A stretch of 64,000 nt of DNA, from assembly GCF_900089075.1 (NCBI RefSeq), contig NZ_LT593747.1:261238-325237 (forward strand), read 5' to 3'. A program made the translations under genes and the position numbers. The DNA is from Vaginella massiliensis (GTDB lineage Bacteria; Bacteroidota; Bacteroidia; Flavobacteriales; Weeksellaceae). This document shows positions 42,825 to 52,168 of this stretch, piece by piece; within the stretch, counting starts at the first letter, position 1, and every line of letters starts with the position of its first letter. The notes beneath the pieces were generated by a model. The model ran no database searches and had not been told where the DNA came from. It saw nothing but the letters and a program-made list of their open reading frames with translations.

Positions 42825-43543
42825 TTGATGATTTCCTTTCTGAAAATGATTGAAAATAATAGATACAATAGGATGATTAGCGGAATCGCAAAGATTTGAA
42901 ACACGAGGATTCCAATCAGACTAATGATCAAAAAAATGTATTTATAATAATTATCTTTCCAAGACAACTCTTTGAATTTCAGGGAGAAAAGTGGAATGTT
43001 CGAGATTAATAAAAAACTACAACCAACGGTCAGAATCACCAACAACACCAAATCTACGGTAGGATGGAATAAACCTTGATTTTGTTGATGAATATAAAAA
43101 ATAGAAAACAACAAAAGCGTATTGGACGGAGTTGCCAAACCTTTGAAATAGGTCGATTGCTCATCATCTAAATTGAATTTTGCCAAGCGCAAAGCCGAAA
43201 AAGCAGGAATCATCAACCCTAAAAGTGACAACCAACTGAGCGTTGCATTTCCTGTGTTGAATACCGTTGGCGAATCGTAATTGAGCAACAGCACCATCAT
43301 CATCAGACCAGGAGTCAATCCGAACGAAATTACATCTGCCAAAGAATCCAATTCTTTACCCATTGGCGAGCTTATTCGCATTGCTCTAGCCACCAAACCA
43401 TCTAGAAAATCGGCGATGAGCGAGATGATGATCATGAGCAAGATGAGCTTGATATTTCCGCCACTGATGACCAATATAGAAGCTAAAACTCCGCAACATA
43501 GATTGAGCAGCGTGAGCAGGTTGGGCAAATTGAATAATTTCAT
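42821..43543 (-). CDS. pssA: CDP-diacylglycerol--serine O-phosphatidyltransferase
   Basis: About 240 residues from ATG 43543 (MKLFNLPNLLTLLNL); the frame extends to 43585 but the added residues do not fit the family. The CDP-alcohol phosphotransferase motif is complete: DFLDGLVARAMRISSPMGKELDSLAD, with paired Asp residues, is present in residues 46-71. There are about seven transmembrane segments. It makes phosphatidylserine, the precursor of phosphatidylethanolamine, in the inner membrane. It is first in the pssA-exonuclease-FAH unit. Confidence 0.92.
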   Translation of the reverse strand: MKLFNLPNLLTLLNLCCGVLASILVISGGNIKLILLMIIISLIADFLDGLVARAMRISSPMGKELDSLADVISFGLTPGLMMMVLLLNYDSPTVFNTGNATLSWLSLLGLMIPAFSALRLAKFNLDDEQSTYFKGLATPSNTLLLFSIFYIHQQNQGLFHPTVDLVLLVILTVGCSFLLISNIPLFSLKFKELSWKDNYYKYIFLIISLIGILVFQIFAIPLIILLYLLFSIIFRKEIIK

Positions 43544-43648
43544 AAAACAGCTTTGTTGAGGCAAAAATACAAACTTTCGATGCAAGGCGCATAGAAATAC
43601 AATAAAACCTTTATTTTTGAGTTTAGTTTAGCAAAGTAACAAATCATT

Positions 43649-44743
43649 TTGAAAAAGTTTATTTTCTTCATCGGCATTTTGACCTTTCATTCGGTTTCGG
43701 CGCAAACCGCCCGTAAATACTCCAACGAATTTTTGAATATCGGGGTTGATGCTCGAGCGTTTGGAATGGGGAATGCTGTGGTGGCAAATATTGGCGATGT
43801 GAATGCAGTTTATTGGAATCCAGCAGGTTTGACCGATGTCGTGCACGATATTCAATTTTCGGCAATGCACGCAGAATATTTCCAGTCGATTGCCAAATAC
43901 GATTATTTAGCCGCGGCATTTCCGTTGCAAAACAATTCTACCTTTGCCGTTGCGCTGTATCGTTTTGGGGTTGATGATATTCTCAATACAACCGAATTGA
44001 TCGATAATCAGGGAAATATAGACTACAATAAAATCTCGAAATTTTCGACTGCAGATTATGCCTTATCGGCGTCTTATGCGGGCTATTTTTTGGGGAATAA
44101 AGACATCCAAGTTGGTGCAAATGCCAAGTTGGTTTACCGCCATATTGGTAAGTTTGCCAATTCGTTTGGTTTCGGAATCGATTTGGGATTGCGCTACAAA
44201 ACCGAAAATGGTTTTTACTTTGGAGCCATGGCGCGCGATATTACCACCACCTTCAATGTCTGGAAGATCAATTACGAAAAATTGGGATCAATCAGCATAG
44301 ACGAACCTAATAGTACAGATGTTGTGACGGTAAACGATTTGCCAGCAGAAGATATCGAACTCACCTTACCGAAACTCAATCTCGGGGTAGCGAAACAATT
44401 TGAATTGAACGATCGATTCAAAATTTTGGGAGAGGTAGACCTTAATATGCATTTTCAAGAATCGAATGATATTTTTTCGATGAAAGGATTCAGTTTGTCG
44501 CCAGCGGCTGGTGTAGAAATTTCGTACGACGATATGATTTTTTTGCGTGGCGGTGTAAACAATTTTCAGAAAGAGATGCAGTTCAACGAAAAGTATAAAA
44601 ATACCTTTCAGCCCAATGTCGGAGTAGGATTCAAGTACAGAGGAATCAACATCGATTATGCCCTTACCGATATTGGCGATCAGTCGGTTGCATTGTATTC
44701 CAACATTTTTTCGGTAAAAGTAGATTTATCAGAATGGCGATGA
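43649..44743 (+). CDS. PorV/PorQ-family outer-membrane protein (TTG start)
   Basis: 364 residues from a TTG codon, with a signal peptide MKKFIFFIGILTFHSVSAQ. NIGVDARAFGMGNAVVANIGD and AVYWNPAGLTD are the PorV/PorQ signature, followed by about 14 beta strands ending in FSVKVDLSEW. It is a second member of this family besides porV; PorQ and PorV homologues work with T9SS, but here the role could be different. No other start codon with a signal peptide exists in the frame. Confidence 0.85.
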   Translation: MKKFIFFIGILTFHSVSAQTARKYSNEFLNIGVDARAFGMGNAVVANIGDVNAVYWNPAGLTDVVHDIQFSAMHAEYFQSIAKYDYLAAAFPLQNNSTFAVALYRFGVDDILNTTELIDNQGNIDYNKISKFSTADYALSASYAGYFLGNKDIQVGANAKLVYRHIGKFANSFGFGIDLGLRYKTENGFYFGAMARDITTTFNVWKINYEKLGSISIDEPNSTDVVTVNDLPAEDIELTLPKLNLGVAKQFELNDRFKILGEVDLNMHFQESNDIFSMKGFSLSPAAGVEISYDDMIFLRGGVNNFQKEMQFNEKYKNTFQPNVGVGFKYRGINIDYALTDIGDQSVALYSNIFSVKVDLSEWR

Positions 44744-44770
44744 AAAACGTTCAATCAACGTTTTTCATCA
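44742..44770. terminator. Bidirectional terminator
   Basis: A perfect 12-base stem (ATGAAAAACGTT / AACGTTTTTCAT) with a five-base loop serves the PorV/PorQ-family gene and the convergent uvrA, overlapping both stop codons. Confidence 0.85.
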
Positions 44771-47563
44771 TAACTTATCTTTCAAAAACTCTCCAGTAAA
44801 CGATTCTTTTACTTTTGCAATTTGCTCTGGCGTGCCTTCTGCCACCAAATGTCCTCCACGTTTTCCTCCTTCTGGACCCAAATCAATCACCCAGTCGGCA
44901 ACTTTGATGATGTCCATATTGTGTTCGATGACAAAAACCGAATGACCGATTTCGATCAAAGCGCGCAAAGCTTTTATCAACTTCTGTATATCGTGGAAAT
45001 GCAAACCCGTAGAAGGTTCGTCGAAAATAAATAAGGTGTTGTTTTTGGTTTCGCCTTTGGTTAAGAAATAAGCAAGCTTGATTCTTTGTGCTTCACCGCC
45101 CGACAAGGTGTTGGATGATTGTCCCAATTGTACATAGCCCAAGCCCACATCTTGCAAAGGTTTCAGTTTTTGTACAATCTTGTCTTGTTTGTTTTTGGTA
45201 AAAAAAGAAATTGCATCGTCTACGGTCATTTCGAGGATGTCGGCGATGTTCTGTTCGTCGTATTTTACCTCTAAAACTTCTTTCTGAAATCGTTTGCCAT
45301 GGCAAACTTCGCATTCCAATTCTACATCGGCCATGAATTGCATTTCGATCGTGATGGTGCCTTCGCCTTTGCAATTTTCACATCGTCCGCCTTCGACATT
45401 GAAAGAAAAGTGCTTTGCTGAAAATCCCATGAGTTTGCTCGCTTTCTGATTGGCGTATAACTGACGAATGTCGTCATAGGCTTTCACATAGGTTACGGGA
45501 TTGGATCTGGACGATTTTCCAATCGGATTCTGATCGATGAGTTCGATCGCTTTTATTGTCTTCACGTCGCCTTGCAACCTATCAAAATCACCAATTCTGT
45601 TTCCGTATTGGTCGAGTTGTCTTTGCAGAGCAGGAGTGAGGATATCTTTCATCAAAGTAGATTTCCCAGATCCGCTTACACCCGTTATCACCGTCAGCAT
45701 ATTGAGCGGAAAAGTGACATCAATATTTTTTAGATTATGCTCTCTTGCACCTTCAACCCGAATTGCATTTTTGATCGGAATTCTTTTTTTAGGAATTTCT
45801 ATTTTCATTTTCCCGTTCAGGTATTGAGCGGTTAGGGTATTGGCTTTCAACAGCTGGTCGTAGGTGCCTTCGAATACTACTTCACCGCCATTTGTTCCTG
45901 CTTCTGGACCGATGTCGATGATGTAATCTGCTTCTTTTATGATGTCTTCATCGTGCTCGACTACAATCACCGTATTGCCCAAATCGCGGAGGCGTTTGAG
46001 AACACTTAAAAATCGTACGGTGTCTTTAGAATGCAATCCAATCGAAGGTTCGTCGAGTATGTACATCGAGCCTACAAGGCTAGAACCCAACGAGGTTGCT
46101 AAATTGATTCTTTGGCTTTCGCCACCCGATAAGGTGTTCGATGCGCGATTCAAAGTCAGATAATCCAACCCAACGTCTAATAAGAACGATAAACGGCTTT
46201 CTATTTCGTGTATGATGCGTTTTGCTACTTGCTTTTCGAAAGGGGTGAATTCTATCTGGTCGAAAAACTGTTTGAGTTCGTCTAACGGCAAATCGACTAG
46301 GTCGACTATCGACCTGTTGTTGATTTTTACCCATGTCGCTTCTTGGCGTAATCGTTTCCCTTTGCAACTTGGACACTTGGTTTTTCCTCGATAACGAGAA
46401 AGCATCACACGGTACTGAATTTTGTATTGGTTGCTTTCGACCATATCAAAAAATCCGTCTATACCTTCCCACGACTTATCTCCGTGCCAAAGGTAATCTT
46501 TTTGGGCTTCGGTTAATTCGTAATAGGGTTTGTGAATAGGAAAATCTTTCTTCGTTGCTTCTTTGATAAAATAATTTTTCCATTCGCTCATTTTCTCTCC
46601 TTTCCATGCTACCACCGCATCTTCGTAAACGGATAAATTTTTGTTCGGAATCACCAAATTCTCATCAATGCCGATTACTTTTCCGTATCCTTCACAAGTC
46701 GGACAAGCACCGTACGGATTGTTGAAACTGAAAAAATGGACATTGGGTTCTAAAAACGAAATGCCATCCATCTCGAATCGTGACGAAAATACTTGGGTCG
46801 AATGATGATCGAGATTCGAAAGGAGGAGTTCTCCGTTTCCTTCGAAAAATGCAACTTCGATGGCGTCGCCCAAACGATGATAAAAAGCCTCGTCGTCTTG
46901 GGTGTTGATGCGATCGATGACCAATTCTAATTTGTTTTGTGGCGTTGGTTGAAAATTGAATTCAATCAGATCCGAAATCTTCACCTGTTGGTCATCAACC
47001 ATTATCCGATTGAATCCTTGCTGATTCAAGATATGAAGATGCTCGGTAAAACTTCGATCTTCTGGAATTTGCAACGCAATCAACAACAGCAATTTGCTCT
47101 GTAACGGCAATTGTTTGATGTAATCGATAACATCGGTTACCGAATCTTTTCTCACTTCTTTCCCAGAAATTGGCGAGTAGGTTCTACCGATTCGGGCGTA
47201 GAGTAATTTTAAGTAATCATATATTTCGGTCGTTGTCCCAACCGTTGAGCGTGGATTGCTGCTGATTACTTTTTGCTCAATGGCAATCGCGGGCGCAATA
47301 CCTTTGATATAATCAACTTGTGGTTTGTTTAGTTTCCCTAAAAATTGCCGTGCATAAGAAGATAAACTCTCAACATATCGGCGTTGCCCTTCGGCGTACA
47401 AGGTGTCGAATGCCAAGGTCGATTTTCCAGATCCTGACATGCCCGTAATCACCACGAGCTTATTTTTGGGGATGGCTAAATCGATATTTTTTAGGTTATG
47501 CAGTTTGGCTCCTTTGATGAGGATAAACTCCTTCGGATCCAATTTGTCAAAGTCTTTTTTCAT
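44768..47563 (-). CDS. uvrA: Excinuclease ABC subunit A
   Basis: 931 residues with two ABC ATPase halves: Walker A GMSGSGKST (41-49) and GVSGSGKST in the second half, signature motifs NTLSGGESQRINLA and NTLSGGEAQRIKLA, and zinc-binding modules CPTCEGYG, CPSCKGKRL and CENCKGEGT...CEVCHGKRF. UvrA finds bulky DNA lesions and loads UvrB for nucleotide excision repair. It is a single gene on the minus strand, ending in the shared hairpin with the PorV/PorQ-family gene. Confidence 0.98.
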   Translation of the reverse strand: MKKDFDKLDPKEFILIKGAKLHNLKNIDLAIPKNKLVVITGMSGSGKSTLAFDTLYAEGQRRYVESLSSYARQFLGKLNKPQVDYIKGIAPAIAIEQKVISSNPRSTVGTTTEIYDYLKLLYARIGRTYSPISGKEVRKDSVTDVIDYIKQLPLQSKLLLLIALQIPEDRSFTEHLHILNQQGFNRIMVDDQQVKISDLIEFNFQPTPQNKLELVIDRINTQDDEAFYHRLGDAIEVAFFEGNGELLLSNLDHHSTQVFSSRFEMDGISFLEPNVHFFSFNNPYGACPTCEGYGKVIGIDENLVIPNKNLSVYEDAVVAWKGEKMSEWKNYFIKEATKKDFPIHKPYYELTEAQKDYLWHGDKSWEGIDGFFDMVESNQYKIQYRVMLSRYRGKTKCPSCKGKRLRQEATWVKINNRSIVDLVDLPLDELKQFFDQIEFTPFEKQVAKRIIHEIESRLSFLLDVGLDYLTLNRASNTLSGGESQRINLATSLGSSLVGSMYILDEPSIGLHSKDTVRFLSVLKRLRDLGNTVIVVEHDEDIIKEADYIIDIGPEAGTNGGEVVFEGTYDQLLKANTLTAQYLNGKMKIEIPKKRIPIKNAIRVEGAREHNLKNIDVTFPLNMLTVITGVSGSGKSTLMKDILTPALQRQLDQYGNRIGDFDRLQGDVKTIKAIELIDQNPIGKSSRSNPVTYVKAYDDIRQLYANQKASKLMGFSAKHFSFNVEGGRCENCKGEGTITIEMQFMADVELECEVCHGKRFQKEVLEVKYDEQNIADILEMTVDDAISFFTKNKQDKIVQKLKPLQDVGLGYVQLGQSSNTLSGGEAQRIKLAYFLTKGETKNNTLFIFDEPSTGLHFHDIQKLIKALRALIEIGHSVFVIEHNMDIIKVADWVIDLGPEGGKRGGHLVAEGTPEQIAKVKESFTGEFLKDKL

Positions 47564-47610
47564 CAGTTTGCAAAGATAATCAATAATTCTTTCATCTTAT
47601 TTCAAACCAA

Positions 47611-47641
47611 AAAAAAGCTCTTATAAAACAAAGAGCTTTTT
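47611..47641 (-). terminator. Terminator of the DUF3060 gene
   Basis: AAAAAGCTCTT / AAGAGCTTTTT around ATAAAACA lies between the DUF3060 gene and uvrA. Confidence 0.8.
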
Positions 47642-47680
47642 GGGTTCTGACTAAAATGTATACGTTACAAATTCCAACTC

Positions 47681-48019
47681 TTACTGAGTCACGCTGTTAT
47701 CACGTCCAATCAATTCAGATTTTAGTTTTTGATTTGGTGTCGAGGTGCCGGTATAAGAAAGGCTGTTGCCATCGCCATTGATATAAACGCCGTCTACTTT
47801 GCTTGCGCTTATTTTGTTGTGGGACCCAATCACTTTTATTTCTTTACAACTTCCTTTTATGGTCAGAACGTTTTTGCTTCCTGTAATGAAAACCATATTC
47901 TGATTGCATTCTAAGGTTTTTGTTTGGTTGTTGCCAATAACTTTTATGTTGTTACTTTGCCCAAAAGCAAATCCTGTCAACAGTACAAAGGCACTCATTA
48001 AAAATTTTTTCATCTTCAT
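47681..48019 (-). CDS. DUF3060 small secreted protein
   Basis: About 112 residues from ATG 48019 (MKMKKFLMSAFVLL), with an alternative Met at 48013. A signal peptide is followed by a short beta-helix-like domain with repeating strands: IKVIGNNQTKTLEC, MVFITGSKNVLTIKG, IKVIGSHNKISAS, VYINGDGNSLSYTG. This is the DUF3060 pattern. Function is unknown; it may be an extracytoplasmic binding protein. A second copy of the pattern IKVIG shows the internal repeat. Confidence 0.82.
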   Translation of the reverse strand: MKMKKFLMSAFVLLTGFAFGQSNNIKVIGNNQTKTLECNQNMVFITGSKNVLTIKGSCKEIKVIGSHNKISASKVDGVYINGDGNSLSYTGTSTPNQKLKSELIGRDNSVTQ

Positions 48020-48072
48020 AAATATTTGAAACAAATCACTCGAAACTATAACAAGTTGAGTAATTTTGAAAT

Positions 48073-48909
48073 ATGGAAATGCAAAAACTTCGCCAACTTT
48101 TTCAGTCCGAATTACAACATGATTTTTCGGATGAAGAGATTCAGCTATTTTATCATTATTATTTGGATGATAAACTCGGCGTCAAATTAGCTGAAATCGA
48201 GCCGAATATTGATTTTTGCGAAGCAGAAATTTTAAAAGATCTCGAAAAACTCAAAAACAATGTGCCTTATCAACAAATTGTAGGGTTTGCCTATTTTTTC
48301 GATTTGAAAATTAAGGTGAATCAGCATACCCTCATCCCACGGCCCGAAACCGAAGAATTGGTCGATTGGATTGTGAAAGATCATCAAGAAAACCAAGCAA
48401 TACGAATCCTTGATATCGGTACTGGAAGCGGCTGCATTGCCATTGCGCTGAAAAAAATGATGCCAAAAGCAACGGTGATTGGAATGGATATTTCGCCAGA
48501 TGCCATCGAAATCGCTAAACAAAATGCAAAACTGAACGAGGCAGAGGTTGAATTTGTTGTACAAGACATTTTGTCACTTTCTCGTTTGGAGCAAGCTTTC
48601 GATCTGATTGTTTCGAATCCGCCTTACATTCGAAACTTCGAAAAATCGAGCATGCACCAAAACGTTCTGAAATACGAACCTTCTACTGCGCTTTTTGTAT
48701 CAGACGAGCATCCTTTGGTTTTTTATGAAAAAATAGTACAATTAGCTCAGCGTGCTTTGCACAAAGATGGCGCACTTTATTTCGAGATCAATCAATATTT
48801 AGGAAAGGAAATGAAAGAATTAGTCGCGCCATATTTTGAGTTGATCGAACTCCAAAAAGACATTTCTGGAAACGATAGAATGTTGAAAACATCTAAAATA
48901 AAAAGATGA
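48073..48909 (+). CDS. prmC: Peptide chain release factor N5-glutamine methyltransferase
   Basis: 278 residues. A helical N-terminal domain is followed by QQIVGFAYFFDLKIKV and IPRPETEELVDW, and a SAM-binding domain with DIGTGSGCIAIAL (114-126) and NPPY (182-185), the catalytic motif that binds the Gln of the GGQ loop. It methylates release factors RF1 and RF2, making termination efficient. Confidence 0.95.
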   Translation: MEMQKLRQLFQSELQHDFSDEEIQLFYHYYLDDKLGVKLAEIEPNIDFCEAEILKDLEKLKNNVPYQQIVGFAYFFDLKIKVNQHTLIPRPETEELVDWIVKDHQENQAIRILDIGTGSGCIAIALKKMMPKATVIGMDISPDAIEIAKQNAKLNEAEVEFVVQDILSLSRLEQAFDLIVSNPPYIRNFEKSSMHQNVLKYEPSTALFVSDEHPLVFYEKIVQLAQRALHKDGALYFEINQYLGKEMKELVAPYFELIELQKDISGNDRMLKTSKIKR

Positions 48910-48966
48910 TTTGGCTCAGTTTTTGAAACACGAACAGATGTTAATTAAAACTAAAATTAAGATAAA

Positions 48967-49455
48967 ATGAAAAAATTAGTATTCGGAATCTCGCTAATGG
49001 GATTGGTTTTCGCAACCGCTTGTACCAATAAAGAAGAAAAAACAGTAATTACCGATGGTACTGGTGATTCTATAGAAGTATATACCGAAACAACTGTTGA
49101 ACCTGCAATTACAGAAGCAGAAGCGCAAGCCAGAGTAGACCAAGCGCAAAAAGATTTGGACGAGGCAATTGCCAAAGGAGATAAAGCCGCAGAAGAAGCA
49201 GCACGCAAAACATTGGACGATGCAAAAGTTGCATGGGATAATGTAAAAACAGGTGTGAGCAACGTGGCACATGATGTAAAAGAAGGTGTGTCTGATGCTG
49301 CACAAAAAACAGGCGACGCCATAGAAAACACTGCAAAAGATGTAAAAGAAGCATCGAAAAATGCTGCTGAAGATGTAAAAGAAGCGACAAAAAAAGCAGC
49401 TGATGATGTAAAAGAAGGCTATAACAAAGCCTTAGAAGGTGCAAAAGCTAAATAA
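48967..49455 (+). CDS. LEA-like helical repeat lipoprotein
   Basis: 162 residues with a lipoprotein signal (lipobox TAC, Cys at 19). Residues ~45-162 are a long charged helix built from 11-residue-like repeats such as AKDVKEASKNAAEDVKEATK, with DVKEG, DVKEA and AADDVKEG recurring. This is the group 3 LEA/apolipoprotein-like pattern seen in stress or desiccation proteins. The protein is probably exported and membrane-anchored. Function is inferred only. Confidence 0.75.
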   Translation: MKKLVFGISLMGLVFATACTNKEEKTVITDGTGDSIEVYTETTVEPAITEAEAQARVDQAQKDLDEAIAKGDKAAEEAARKTLDDAKVAWDNVKTGVSNVAHDVKEGVSDAAQKTGDAIENTAKDVKEASKNAAEDVKEATKKAADDVKEGYNKALEGAKAK

Positions 49456-49480
49456 GAAGCAAGATTTTGCAACATACCCT

Positions 49481-49512
49481 ACAAAACCGAACAAAAGTTT
49501 GTTCGGTTTTGT
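49481..49512 (+). terminator. Strong terminator
   Basis: A perfect inverted repeat (ACAAAACCGAACAAA / TTTGTTCGGTTTTGT), spaced by two bases. Confidence 0.85.
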
Positions 49513-49575
49513 AATTTTCAGGAATCAAATTTGGCGAATGTCATTTTTCAGGTTTAACTTTGAATAAAAATATTA

Positions 49576-50136
49576 ATGATGAAAATTCGATCGGCAACCA
49601 AAGGCGACGCTTCGGCTATTGCCCACTTGTTGTTCATGGCAATGGAAGATATTGTGTACGCGTTTATCAATCAGAAAAAACACGGAGAAGCTTTGGCGTT
49701 TTTAGAATATTTTGTGTCCAAAGAAAACAATCAATATTCTTACGAAAATATTTTTGTGGCAGAGGTAGAGGGCAATGTTGTCGGCGCAATCAATGTTTAC
49801 GATGGTGGTAGGTTAGATGAATTGAGGCAACCAGTTTTGGAGCATCTCGAACGTCATTATTCCAACAAAATAACGGTAGAAGATGAGACCGAAGCCGGTG
49901 AATGGTACCTCGATACATTGGGTGTGAACCCAGAATATAGAGGGATGGGAATAGGCGGCAAGTTGATTCATCATGTGATTCAGCATTTTCGCGATTCTAA
50001 AAATTCTAAACTCGGTTTGTTGGTAGACGAAGACAATCCGAGAGCTTTTCAGCTTTATACCAAATTAGGATTTGCACAGCAAAAATCTAAAACTTTGGTA
50101 GGCAAAAGATTGAATCATTTACAATACACCTTATAG
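49576..50136 (+). CDS. GNAT-family N-acetyltransferase
   Basis: 186 residues with the GNAT core: IRSATKGDASAIAHLL at the N-terminus, VAEVEGNVVGAINVYDGG, and the acetyl-CoA motif LGVNPEYRGMGIGGKLIHHVI (about residues 113-133), then RAFQLYTKLGF. The acceptor substrate is unknown. It is a stand-alone gene between the LEA-like lipoprotein and the helicase. Confidence 0.9.
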   Translation: MMKIRSATKGDASAIAHLLFMAMEDIVYAFINQKKHGEALAFLEYFVSKENNQYSYENIFVAEVEGNVVGAINVYDGGRLDELRQPVLEHLERHYSNKITVEDETEAGEWYLDTLGVNPEYRGMGIGGKLIHHVIQHFRDSKNSKLGLLVDEDNPRAFQLYTKLGFAQQKSKTLVGKRLNHLQYTL

Positions 50137-50140
50137 TTGT

Positions 50141-50170
50141 TTTGTAATTAAAATAATTGTTGTAAATTTG
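50141..50170 (+). promoter_or_regulatory. Promoter of the DEAD-box helicase gene
   Basis: TTTG (50141-50144) and TAAATTTG (50163-50170), 18 bases apart, match the Bacteroidota -33/-7 promoter. It starts a leader of about 160 bases. Confidence 0.7.
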
Positions 50171-50334
50171 CACCGCCTTTTTCAAAGGAAGAAGGTCGGA
50201 TGTTAAGAATTTCATTTAGGGATTTTTGGGGCTGCTTGGCCATTTTAATTTTTATTCTTCATATCCGTTGTTTAATTAATTAAATTTACCGGTATGAATG
50301 ATAAATGGATTTATCCCGGTTACATGATGTAAAA
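50171..50334 (+). promoter_or_regulatory. Long 5' leader of the helicase gene with start-proximal hairpin
   Basis: Within it, ACCGG (50288-50292) pairs with CCGGT (50316-50320) around the inner palindrome GATAAATGGATTTATC (50300-50315). The hairpin ends 14 bases before the ATG at 50335 and contains another in-frame ATG (50305). Such leaders before DEAD-box genes can be cold-responsive; this is inference. Confidence 0.4.
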
Positions 50335-52080
50335 ATGATAACATTCAAAGATTTAGGTCTTCGACCCGAACTTCTTTCTGCCGTCGAAACGATGGGTTTT
50401 GTAAGTCCTTCACCAATTCAAGAAAAAGCAATTCCACAAATTTTGTCATCAGATCAAGATGTGATTGCATTAGCACAAACTGGTACAGGCAAAACTGCCG
50501 CTTTTGGTTTGCCTATTCTCGACCGTTTGGACATGAGCAAACGCAATGTACAGGCAATTATTTTGTGTCCAACACGCGAACTTTGCCTACAGATTACCAA
50601 AGAAATGGAAAGCTTTGCTTCGAATCTCAAAGGTGTTCGTATTCAGGCTGTTTATGGTGGCGCAGACATCGTAAAGCAAATCAAAGGACTCAAAGATCAT
50701 CCGCAAATCGTTGTTGGGACACCTGGACGCACCATGGATTTGATCAACCGTTCTGCACTCAAAATTCATGACATTACTTGGACTGTTTTAGACGAGGCAG
50801 ACGAAATGTTGAACATGGGTTTTCGTGATTCTATCGATGAGATTCTAGAGTCGACGCCACAAGAAAAACAAACCTTGTTATTTTCGGCTACTATGCCAAA
50901 AGAGGTAAGACGAATTGCGTCACAATACATGCAAAAACCAGTAGAAATTGCGGTGAGTAAGGTGAATATGGCATCTAGAAACGTAGAACACCAATACTTC
51001 ATGGTGCGTTCTAGCGACCGTTATTTGGCACTGAAACGTATTTCCGATTACCACCCAAGTATTTACGGTATTGTATTTTGTAAGACAAGAAGAGAAACCA
51101 AAGAAGTTGCAGATAAATTGATGCAAGACGGCTACAATGCAGATGCATTGCATGGTGATTTGTCGCAATCACAGCGCGATCATGTGATGGAAAAGTTTCG
51201 CAACAAAAATATTCAATTGTTGGTAGCGACCGATGTGGCTGCCCGCGGAATTGATGTAAACGAATTGACGCATGTCATCAACTACAGTTTACCCGACGAT
51301 CCAGAGGTTTATGTACACCGTTCTGGTAGAACAGGTCGTGCTGGTAACAAAGGGATTTCGATTATCATTGCGCACTCTCGAGAGGGGCGTAAAATAAAAG
51401 ATGTCGAGAAATTCATCTCTTCACCTATTGAGTTGAAACGCGTGCCATCTGGTGAAGATATTTGCGAACGTCGCATGTTCAATTTGATCGAAAAAATTGA
51501 AAATACAGTCGTAAATGAAGAGCAAATCGAGCCGTATATGGAGACCGTTTACGATAAGTTGCAAGGGTTGGATCGTGATGAAATCATCAAACGCTTTGTT
51601 TCCACAGAGTTCAACGAGTTTTTGAACTATTACAAAAATTCGCAAGACATCAACGTAAAATCTGATAGCCGTGGCGTAGGACGTGAAAGAGGGCGTCGCT
51701 CGAACAAAAGCTTTACCCGTTTCTATATCAATCTGGGAGAAAAACATCGAGTGAAAGCTCCGAATTTGATTGGCATGATCAACGAATTTACAAGAAATCG
51801 AAACATAGAGATTGGTAAAATCGAAATCTTACGAAATTTCTCATTCTTCGAAGTAGATGAAGAACATACCGACACCATTTTGACTGCTTTTGATGGGCAA
51901 GATCGCGACGGTTACGAAATCGATGTACAAATTTCTAAACCAGAGCCAAGTAGATTTAGAGACAATGATCGCAGTGGACGCAGAGATCGCAAAGGTTCAG
52001 ACAGCAGAGCCAAGTCAAACAATAACCGCAGCAATCGTAAATCTTTTAGTGGTGGGCGTCGCGATAGAGGAAGACGTTAA
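50335..52080 (+). CDS. deaD: DEAD-box RNA helicase with DbpA-type C-terminal domain
   Basis: About 581 residues from ATG 50335 (MITFKDLGLRPELL); an upstream in-frame ATG (50305) lies in a hairpin. RecA-like domain 1 has AQTGTGKTAAF, PTRELCLQI, TPGRTMDL, DEADEMLNMGF and SATMP; domain 2 has HRSGRTGRAG. Then comes a DbpA/CsdA-type RNA-binding domain (TRFYINLGEKHRVKAPNLIGM) and a Arg/Gly/Ser-rich tail (residues ~540-581). It remodels RNA in ribosome assembly or mRNA decay, and DeaD-type helicases matter most in the cold. Confidence 0.95.
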   Translation: MITFKDLGLRPELLSAVETMGFVSPSPIQEKAIPQILSSDQDVIALAQTGTGKTAAFGLPILDRLDMSKRNVQAIILCPTRELCLQITKEMESFASNLKGVRIQAVYGGADIVKQIKGLKDHPQIVVGTPGRTMDLINRSALKIHDITWTVLDEADEMLNMGFRDSIDEILESTPQEKQTLLFSATMPKEVRRIASQYMQKPVEIAVSKVNMASRNVEHQYFMVRSSDRYLALKRISDYHPSIYGIVFCKTRRETKEVADKLMQDGYNADALHGDLSQSQRDHVMEKFRNKNIQLLVATDVAARGIDVNELTHVINYSLPDDPEVYVHRSGRTGRAGNKGISIIIAHSREGRKIKDVEKFISSPIELKRVPSGEDICERRMFNLIEKIENTVVNEEQIEPYMETVYDKLQGLDRDEIIKRFVSTEFNEFLNYYKNSQDINVKSDSRGVGRERGRRSNKSFTRFYINLGEKHRVKAPNLIGMINEFTRNRNIEIGKIEILRNFSFFEVDEEHTDTILTAFDGQDRDGYEIDVQISKPEPSRFRDNDRSGRRDRKGSDSRAKSNNNRSNRKSFSGGRRDRGRR

Positions 52081-52115
52081 TATGGTATTTTTCAATATCA
52101 ATAGGAGTTAATTTG

Positions 52116-52149
52116 ATAGGTGTTTTTCGAATAAAACACCTATTTTTTA
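52116..52149 (+). terminator. Terminator of the helicase gene
   Basis: A perfect 11-base stem (ATAGGTGTTTT / AAAACACCTAT) with a six-base loop is followed by a T run. Confidence 0.88.
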
Positions 52150-52168
52150 TTACACTTTCCAAAGTTTT

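Noticed and set aside
49109-49444. A leucine-rich minus-strand frame
   Set aside because: It is the reverse of the LEA-like helical gene; the Leu-rich bias is a mirror of the Lys/Asp/Ala repeats.
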